From: a virus
Length of the DNA stretch: 64,000 nt
Reading direction: 5' to 3' (one strand)
Virus record (IMG/VR): IMGVR_UViG_3300027836_000007
Location: 42,813 to 106,812 of that record
Both the position numbers and the translations under genes were made by a program. This document shows positions 24,683-34,600 of this stretch, piece after piece. The notes below the pieces were generated by a model. It was not told the origin of the DNA and ran no database searches. It saw nothing but the letters and a program-made list of their open reading frames with translations. The first letter of the stretch is position 1, and every line of letters starts with the position of its first letter.

Positions 24683-25260
24683 TAAAACGTGCCCCCGTCA
24701 ATAGTGCCGTTTCCTGTCAATGTAGTATTTAGAGTAACTGTATTGAATGTTGCATCGGCTGCGTTTGTTGCTCCAATGTTAACTCTGTTCATAGTGCCTG
24801 CTACCGCAGGATTTATTGTAACAGTTCCCGTTCCAGTTGGACTAATAATAACGTTGCCGCTAGCTGGGTTAATATTAACTGCCGCGGCGCTTGGGCTTAA
24901 TGTAATTGCTCCAGTAGCACTAAATGTTGTTGCTAAAACTGGGCCGCCTTCGTTGTTAACAATAACATAATTTGTACCGTCTGATGTTAAGGTATAGGTT
25001 GCATTAGCTGGTATTGTTTGCGATGAAGCCGCAGTAAAACCTGCACCTAAAATGTTTCCTGAAGGTGTTGTTAACGTAACAACGCCGCCTGTATTATTAA
25101 AAAAGCTCTGTGTAATACCAGAAAACTGCATGGGCGAAGCCAAAGTTACTGTGTATGGCGGGGTGCCGGTTAGTGTTGTTAATAGGCCCTGTGCAGGCGT
25201 ACTAAACGAAGCTGCACCGCTACTTGTTGCTGCCGTATTAATAGTATTATAACGTGCCAT
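24682..25260 (-). CDS. Virion fibre-associated structural protein
   Basis: A 192-aa Thr/Ala/Gly-rich protein without charged clusters. The segments PSAAAVNINPASGNVIISPTG, TGTVTINPAVAGTMNRVNIG and ADATFNTVTLN are the repeating beta-turn pattern found in phage fibre shafts. It has no glycine-rich tip. It lies between the giant fibre operon and the three tandem fibres and is coupled by TAATG to fibre A. It could be a shaft or adaptor to which the tips attach; the role is inferred. Confidence 0.6.
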   Translation of the reverse strand: MARYNTINTAATSSGAASFSTPAQGLLTTLTGTPPYTVTLASPMQFSGITQSFFNNTGGVVTLTTPSGNILGAGFTAASSQTIPANATYTLTSDGTNYVIVNNEGGPVLATTFSATGAITLSPSAAAVNINPASGNVIISPTGTGTVTINPAVAGTMNRVNIGATNAADATFNTVTLNTTLTGNGTIDGGTF

Positions 25261-25283
25261 GTTTTATCTCTCTATAGTTTTAA

Positions 25284-25640
25284 TTATGATGTTGATGTTT
25301 CAATGCCGTAAATGTTTACATTTACTGTTGCCGTCGAAGCCCACACCGTAATATATTTTGCGCCACTTGCAGCAGCTAAAACTAAGCCTGTACGCTCAAA
25401 TACGCCGCTTGGTGTAATAGCTGTTCCAAATTCGATAGCTTCACTAGCTACTAACGAACCAGTTGGTGTTCCAGCACTTCCTAAACTAGCACCTATATAC
25501 AAACGAATAGTTGCCGGCGCAGATGTACTAGTATTAGTAAAACTAACGTTAACTACGCTGTATGTATTATTAGGTACTACGTAGGTTGTAGTAGCAGTCG
25601 ATGCTGCCGGTGTACCTGTGTATAAAATTCCTGTTGCCAT
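25284..25640 (-). CDS. Small virion structural protein
   Basis: A 118-aa protein of Ala/Thr-rich beta character. NVSFTNTSTSAPATIRLYIG, then VFERTGLVLAAASGAKYITVWAS, suggests a compact beta sandwich. It resembles in length and pattern the two other small proteins of the fibre region (107 aa at 55590 and 110 aa at 46704), which share a TxxxTxIxxxNTxxxxxTxxxxI-like start. A good SD (GGAGAAAC) precedes the ATG. A specific function cannot be assigned. Confidence 0.5.
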   Translation of the reverse strand: MATGILYTGTPAASTATTTYVVPNNTYSVVNVSFTNTSTSAPATIRLYIGASLGSAGTPTGSLVASEAIEFGTAITPSGVFERTGLVLAAASGAKYITVWASTATVNVNIYGIETSTS

Positions 25641-25661
25641 TTTTGTTTCTCCAAATTTATT

Positions 25662-28600
25662 TTATCGTTGCCCGAAGAATATAAGAGCAACAGGTGCTCC
25701 ATCAATTCCGCCGACGAAATTCATCTTGCTTGTTACCAAGATCTGTGTGCCGTTAGTATTACTTATCGTATTTCCAGCAATGTATATCTGGCCGGATGTT
25801 ATTGTATTTACGTTCAACGAACTTTGACCGCCACCAATTTGGGCTGTAATAAACGATTTAATTGCTTTTTGCGTTGGTACAATACTATCGCTGTTGGCTG
25901 TAAAGTATGGATCTGTACTAAATTGGGTAATTGTAGCCGATCCAACTCCTAAACTAACCGAGCCAAGTGTCAAACTCTGCAATCCTGACAAGTTAAACGC
26001 ACTAGCGTTCAATGTAGCAGTACCAGTTGACTGTTGAACTCCAAACAAGTTACCAACGTTAAAGTTACCGTCTTGGTCAGTACTTGTAAAGAACACTCGT
26101 CCACCGCCGACAAACAACTGTTGGTTAGCCGCTACAGCTTTTGTAGGATCGACATACGGATAATTAGTTGCTGAGAAGCCGCCAGTACCGATGTACAAGA
26201 AGTCATGTCCAGTTAGTCGAACGTTACTATATAGTAAGTTTGTAGTAACTTTATCGTCATGGGCAGGTGCCAATAATGTTGATATTCCTGGATTAATTTG
26301 GAATGTAGCACTATAATTACCTGGGATACCTAATATGTTAGTCACTTGAACTAGTTTGTACCATCTTTGTGTTCCGGTAATACTGTAAAACACCACGTTA
26401 CATCCTGCTTTCGGAATTTCAAATAGTCCGCTTATGTTGACAAATGTGCCTACTTGATATAAATCAGCATATCCGTCACCAGCATAACTAGCTGTCGCTG
26501 TTGTATTAGTAATACCACGATGATTGAAACTTGGATTTCCTAATGCGCCATTGCCAATACGGCCAACTAATGGCGCTGTATTAACTTTGTTAGGATCTGT
26601 TTGTGTAATAGTTGGCCCTGCAAAATATGTCATTCCACTTATTGTTGCGGCAGTTAAAGCAATAACTGTTCCGCCAGCTGTTGCTGAAATTTGAAATGTA
26701 TTTGCAGTTGGGGTTCCTTTAACAAAATAATATGTTCCAGGACTAATACCTCCAGGACTATTGTGTGCAGTACTATTAAACACAATTGGTTGATTTGCTG
26801 TTAAGTTAATAATGTTGTCAACTGTAATTGTTCCGCCACTTGCAGTACTTGTTGATACAACATTGCCTCGAGGAAAACCACTACCTGGTTCAACCATTCT
26901 AATTTCACTAACTTGATTGTTAACTACTCTTGCACGAGCACTTGGTGTTGCACCAGTATAAATTCTGGCAGCTATTTTTCCACTAGTATTAGATACCGAT
27001 ACCCACGTTGGAACTGCTCCTAGTGTTGCGTTGTTTGGATTGCCAAATGCAAGACCTAGCCAGTTGCTGGAACTTGGCATTCCGGTTGCATAGTAAGTCC
27101 AATTTACGCCGTCTGGGCTAGTTGCTACAGCTTGACTTGAAGTTGCAATTGCTACAAACAGACCTTGGCCGTAGCTAATTTTGCTCCAAGTTGTTATGCC
27201 ATTTGCAAACAATGGATTATTTGCTGTTACTACCCATGTATTATTTGCGACATTTGACGGAGTAATTGTCCACGCATTTGGTTGCCAATCAGTTGTATAA
27301 TTAATTGTACCATCGCTGGCCAGTGCTACAAATCGTCCGTTACCGTAGGCAATACTTGCCCAAGTTTTATTTGATAATGCAGCTCCAGCATACCATTTTG
27401 TTGGATCTGCTGCCGTAAACGAACTTATAGTGCTCGATGTTCCGCCAATCGCACAGAACACGCCGGCGCCGTATGCAACTGCGCTGTACCCTTGTCCACT
27501 AGTTGTAATATTAGTTGATTGGTCAGTCCATGTTGTACTTGTTAAACTACTTACAGTTCCTGGATAGTATGATACTGCTACTGCTGATGTTGTTCCACCA
27601 ACTGCTATGTATAAATTATTACCATACGCTAATGATTTAAGATTAGTTTTTCCTGTAGTACTTACAGTTGCAGTCCATGTTGTTCCTTGATCTGTACTGT
27701 ACGCCGATGAGTCGGTAGCTGTAGAAATAGCCATAAATGCTGCATTTGGATCTCTCACTGTTACTGCCGGAGTTGTAGTATAACCGTATCCTGCGTGTGA
27801 TACAGTATAACTTGTTACACCATAACCTGCTGCATTTGTATTTGTATTAGCAGTAGCAACAGCTTGTGTGCCAACGTAAGTTAATGTTACATCTGTTCCG
27901 TAGCCAGTGCTGAATACACCCGGTGCGCCCCAGCCGGATTTACCATAAATTGAGTTAGTAAATGTTGGCTTAGTTGAACTAAACGTTGTTCCTGATCCGC
28001 TAGCTAGATAAAAGTTAGTTTCGTTAGGTGATATAGTTGTATCAACTGCTGAATAATAATTTCCAGCTGTAACAGCGCCGCCTGAACTCCAACCAGTTGC
28101 AGTAAATGGAGAATCAATAGTTACTACAGGTACCGCATAATATCCTGAGCCCCATGTTGTAGCAGTAATGCTTGATACACCACTAGTAACAGCAGTAATA
28201 ATTGGAGCTGTGTAAATGCTACCAGTAATGATCATATCTACAGCTTTAATTTGTCCGTTTAAAACTCTAGCTGTTGCTGTTGCACCTGCTCCTGTTGCAT
28301 CTGTAATTACGATGGTTGGAGGAGTTGAGTAATTATAGCCGCCGTCGATAACAGTCACGCTAATAATCTGTCCAGCAGTATTTCCTGTGCCAAGAACTGC
28401 TTGGAATATTGCTCCAGATCCATTAAGACCTCCAACTACTGCGGTTGCGTTAGCGGCTTGTCCGCCACCATATACTAAACTGCTCCACTTAGAACTTGCA
28501 TCTGTAGGCAATGCTCCGCCTGCTGACCATGTTGTGCCGTCTGTTGTGTATGCTGTACTTGCAACTCCAGTTTCATTTGAGGTAGCAACAAATCTGCCTT

Positions 28601-31600
28601 GGCCGTAAGCTACACTAGCCCATGTTGTAGTAGCAGCCGCAGTCATTGTAACTGCTACTTTATCATATCCAGGGCCCGTGTAAGATAATGCTGGTTCAAT
28701 AACATAAGCAGATGTAGCATCTAATATTGCATTAACTGTTTGTCCCGGTACTACATGATCCCATCCTGCTTCGTACACTGGAACACTCACTGTACCAGTT
28801 AATGTTGTACTTGCTAAGTTTTGACTTACACTTACTCTCCAAGTTGATCCAGCACCACTGCCTGATATGTTAGAAGAAATATAAGTGTTAGGTAATATTG
28901 ATCCGCCAGTTAAACGCATTCCTGGATAAATTACGCCAGAGCTTAATGTTCCTACAGTTAATACAGATCCAACAATAAGCGAACTTGGCATTACTGCTGG
29001 TGTTGCACTGGTTGCGGTTAATGTAATATCAGTACCAGCAAGAGCATTTACTAATGTTGTAGCAAGTCTAAATGTTGTACTAGTAAAACTTGTTACACTT
29101 ACAAAGTATACTGTAGGTAAATATCCACCATCAAGCAGGCTTAACCCTGCGATTGCCGCGCCCATGTATATTGGTTGTCCTACATACATAGTAGCTGTAC
29201 TAGCCACAGTAAATACTGTAGTATTATTTGTTGTAATTGTTAATGTTGCAAAACTTGGACGGATTATATTGGTAAATTTGTCTGCTTGTCTATATCCAAT
29301 AATATTTGCAAACTGGCCTACTCCAGTACCGCCTATAATTTGAATTCTCATTCCAATATATGCTGAACTTAACTGAATGTCAGAGTTAGCAATATTTACG
29401 CTACCAACTGCACCAACCTGTGCCACGTTTGCCGCTGTTAGATAATTAGATCCTCCAATTCCTTGACCGTTATCTAAGTCAACTAATCGTGTTTCAAATA
29501 CTGCTGAGTCACGGAATTCATCATGTATCGGTACAATGTTGTAACCAGAACCGTTAAGAGTTGGCAAGGCATTTGTATAATGATTACCTGCATTTTGGAA
29601 TTCTAGTCGTAGAATTTTATCAGTACTGTCAGTTACCACGTTTGTAACGTATGCTGGATTACCACGGTTATTTAATCTGCCAACAATTGGAGCTTCGTAA
29701 CTGTCGATACCTTCAGCAATAACACCGTATGTACCGTATGAACTGTTACCGTTTGTAGCACGGATACGTCCACCGTATTCTGCCATGTAGCCTGCGTATG
29801 AGTAATATGCAAACACAGATACAAGTTCTGTTAATGCTCCACTACCAGTACACCATACACCGAAACCGTCACTGATAATAGTTGTGTAGTCGTTAGCAAC
29901 AATAGATTTGTTACCACCGTTGTGTAATGCAGCGTCAATTTTCATGCCTGAACAACCTGCACCAAACAATGTTAAGTTTTGTGTGTAAGGTGAACGGAAA
30001 CTAATCCATGCATTAGCATCGTTTGGTCCAAATCCTGCGTCAAGACTTGAGTACGATCCTGCTGTTGGACGTCTAGTTCCTAATGCATTAGGTAATGACA
30101 TTGCTCCGGTCATACCGTTTAATGTCATATTTCTTAAACCAGAACCGTTACGTAGATGGAACAAATCGGTTGTTTGTGCGCCGGCTTGTGCTGTATTATA
30201 TAATCGTGCAGAACGAGTTGAAGCATAATTTCCTGTTATACCTAAATCATAAACTAAACCATCGATATGATATACTGCATCTCGGATGGCTTGTGCTGTA
30301 CGGATATAATAAACTACTGACATTGATCCAGTAGCACCTGTTAACATTTTAACAACTTGAATTCCTTTTCCGGGAGGAGTTGTTGTAATAGTAAATGTTG
30401 ATGCAGACGGTGTAGACAACACCCAATATACAGTGCCTATTTCTATTGCAGTGTCAAAAGCTACAGCTGATAAACTAGGTGGAATAATTGGAGTATCAAA
30501 CACCACTGGATCACCTACATCAAAACAATGCGGTGCTGAGCAAGTAATTGTTCCGTTACTATTAGTAGTTGTTACGGTCCCGCCAAATACTGAGCGCACA
30601 TATTCAACTGCTTCGGTTGCCAAGAATGTTTTATTAGCACGAATTAGTTCAGCACCATTGATTGTAGTCAATGTGTTGTTATAACCAGTTGCTTTTTCGT
30701 ATGTTCCAAACGCATTATTCCATGGTTGAATTGTACCATTAGTAATTTTATCATTAATACCTTGATTTGTTGGCATACCTGCGGTGCAAGTTGCTGTTAA
30801 ACTTCCAACAGTATTAGTAATTGCAAACGCTGTTCCACTCTTATATGATTCAGTAACTGTAATAGTTGTGCCAGCTGCAGGATATGTTCCAGCAGTTACA
30901 CTATTAATCCAGTATTGTGCGCCATTTACTAAACCACCAGCTGCATTAAAGTTTGCTGTTAGTGCTAATCCTGTAGCATCAGTTAATGTTAAAGCTGTTC
31001 CACCAAAAGTTGTGGCGATAGTAATTGCGCTAGCACTGGCTGTGTTAACATAATAAACTTGATTAGAAATAATACTAGATTGTGTTGTAGTAGCTTGCGG
31101 AGTAAATCCTGTAAACCAAACTTTTTGTCCAACTACTACACCCAATGACGCTACTGTGTCGCCAAGTGTGATTGAACTGCTAGAAATTGTAGTTGCAGTT
31201 GTAGTAATATTTGCTGGTAAACCAGTGAATGTAATTGGCATATCAACTAACATGCCTTTATTACTAGAAACAGTAATTAAGTTTGTGCTTGTAGTTACAG
31301 TTGTTACAGGAATAGTTGGTCCACTTGCTGTAATATCTGTATTTAAACCAAGGCCGCCGTAAATACCGTAAACCACTGCTGTCATTGCACCAGTTGCTGT
31401 CTGAGTGATAGAAAATACAGGTCCAAGATAAGTTGTGCTTACTGTAAACTGTGTTGAACTCAGCACTTGTTTAATATAATACGTTCCGGCTTCTAAACTA
31501 TTAATTTTTGGTCCAGTAATAGTAATAACTAGTCCAGGAACGAAACCACTTGTAGTACCTGCGGTAAGAACATCATTATATGTATTTCCGTTTAATATTA

Positions 31601-34600
31601 TGCTAGTAGTTGCGCTAATGATAGAAGTTGTTGTTGAGCTGACTGATTGATTATAATTTAATAACCAATTTGTTCCGCTACCTGAGACAATACTTGTTCC
31701 AACCGCGATACCAGTTCCGCTCAATTGCATTCCAACCGCAATTGTACCTGTTACTGAACTATTAACTACTAATTGTGTGCCAGTTATTGTTCCATTGAAT
31801 GTTGCAGTTGTTGTAGGTTGGCCAAAAATTTGTGCAATCATTTCGTCAACAACAGTTTGTGTTTGTATTACAGAACCGTTTGAAGCAATAATTTTAACAC
31901 GTTCGCCAATAAAACCAAGTGCGCCATATGTTGAATCTGCTAACGATGTATGCAATGTTGCAACTGATGGAACTAACCTGTTATATGAACGTCCTGCTTG
32001 GATACTTTGGAAGTTACTGCCAAACAATACGTCATATGCCATGGCTGATACAACATAACCTGCGTCGCGATTTGTCAATACTAAGATAGGACTTTCATTT
32101 TGATAGAATCGTGTTACCCATGATTGAGCATCGTTGGCTATTTCTGCAGCACGAGCTTGAATTGCATCATAAGATGCTCTATTTGCTGTAGTTGCTAGTG
32201 CGTATGCTCCAGATGTTACTGGTGTAAAGATGTTAGTAGAGCCTGTTGCAGTGGCTGTTTGACTTGGGCCTAGTAACGAATAAGTACCTGCGCCGCCATA
32301 TGTTGAGCCAGTTAGTTGAGTGCCAATATAAGTTCCTGAAGCAACTGTGCCGCCCGTAACAATTTCTCCAGGCTGGATGCCGCCTGTTACTGAGCTAGCT
32401 GTTAGTGTATTACCACTTATTGTTCCGGTAAATGTTGCGCCTGACTCAGCGAAATTGCCTTGGTATATCCAAGTAACTACATTGCCTACACGATTTGCGG
32501 CAAACGCAGCCGCGGCAACCGAGCCTGCAGTTCCTGTTGTGTACTGTGTAGTTGTATTTCCTGAACTACGTGTAATTGCTGTCTTTAAAACAATTTCTCC
32601 AATAATTGTTTCTAAACGACCTAACGCCCTAAGTACACCATTTAAATATGGAGCAAATAATTGAGGTGTATTTAGACTATAGTATGAGCTACCTACAATT
32701 AACGACTGTGTGTTACAACCGTATGTCATATCGTAACAAACTGCATCTAGAATGAATCCTAAATCTCGTTTTGTTTCTGCTTGATAAGTTGGGCTGTAAT
32801 TTACCCACGCCTCAGGTCCTGTTAGGGTAAGATCGGTGTTTAAATAAGCAACAATTTCATCTTTAATAAACTGATAGTTAGCTTTTATCAAAGCTACTGC
32901 ATCTCCGTACCCTGGTAGAAAAGTAGTATTATAGCCAGTAACTGTTGGCATACTAATTGCTGGTTCGTATGGAAGGCCGTTAGGGTAGTTAGGATTTACT
33001 GGCCCAGTAATAACTCCGCCAGCTGAAAACATATCTTGAATAATCTTAGTGTTATTAACTACAAGATTAACCGCAGGAAGATTTCCTCTGTCACCAACTG
33101 TTGCTGGTAACGTGCCTAAATTAGCTGAAATACTACCAAGTACATAACTAATAGAATCAATAGAATCTCTAGTAGCTTGAAGTTGTTTTCCAGCAATCAG
33201 TCGTTGAGCTGATACGTTTGCTCTGTAAAATGCACGGCCTGCTACAATACTAAAGTAATTAGTACCCAACAACATGTCATAAGATAGTGCATCGATAATA
33301 GTGCCTGCATCGCGATATGTTAAAGCAAGATCATCTACAACACTTGGATATTGTACAGATACAAATGTTCTAATTTGTGTCTGAATGTAAGCTCTTCTTG
33401 ATTGAATATCTGTGTAAGCTGCTAAGTTTGCAGCACTTTGCCAAGACAACGCTGGAAGAACTGTACTTGCTAGGCCAGCGCCTGTACTTAAACTGCCACC
33501 GCTTGCTGGAGTGTTGGTACCGTTAATCCAATTAATAACATTTTTAACCAATGCTTGAGCATACAAAGCGGCGTTAGCAAATGGTCCAACTACGCTTAAT
33601 ACCTGAGTTCCGTTATTATTTGCAGATGGTGTCCAACCAGATGTTGTACCGTTTACAATATAAGGAATAATACTTTCTACACGAGTTAGTGCCGCTGTAG
33701 TACCAGCAATAATTGCTGCACTTGTTAATGTATTGTTTGTTAATGACCAGTAAGCTAGTCCATCAATTTGACTTTGTGTGTTTCCACCATAAGTTAAATC
33801 GTACATAACTGATTGTAGTAAGAAAGCAATATCTCGCAAAGTTTGACTTTGTTGTCCTGCTGACAATGCGCTCCAGCTGAATCCGCCGCCTGTATAAGTT
33901 TCTAAATAAGCTGCAATTTCTCTTTGTAGAAATAACACGTTGGCACTAATGTTTGTAACAGCAGAATTGTAACCAGTTGTTGCGCCAGTAACGTTTCCAG
34001 TATAGCCAGCAACTCCTAATCCTGTTACAGAGTAGGCTGTGTTAGTTAAACTTGTACCAAAACCTGTTGGCGTTGATAATGTTTGTGATCCTGCGCCACT
34101 TACAGTATAACTAGCAGTACTTGTAGTAACAGTTGCTAGAGCGTATCCTGGCAGAGCAGTTAATCCATTAGTTAAAATATTTTGTAAAGTTTCTACATTT
34201 GTTACAATACTTTGTGTAGTAGTTGCAAGTGTTTGTGCGCTGCCATTGATATATTTTTGTGTAGCAGTAACACCTGTAGTAGTTCTAACTGGCACATTGT
34301 TTACAATAGCAGGTATCAATTGTTGAATACGACGAATTGCAGATGTAGTTTTTGGTTTATCTGTGCCTAGATACGGTTGTGCTGGTGCTACTTGTACGAT
34401 AGTACTACGTAATTCGTCGCCAACAACAGCAGTATCTATAGGAACTACTATTGGACCATATTCATTGTACGTACCAGTTTTTAAATATATGGTTGCATGT
34501 GGACGAGATAACTGAGGAATATTTCCGTATGATTTATTAACTAGCGAACTGGTAATGATGTTTAACAAATTTTGTGAAGTCGTTAATGCACTAGTTTCTA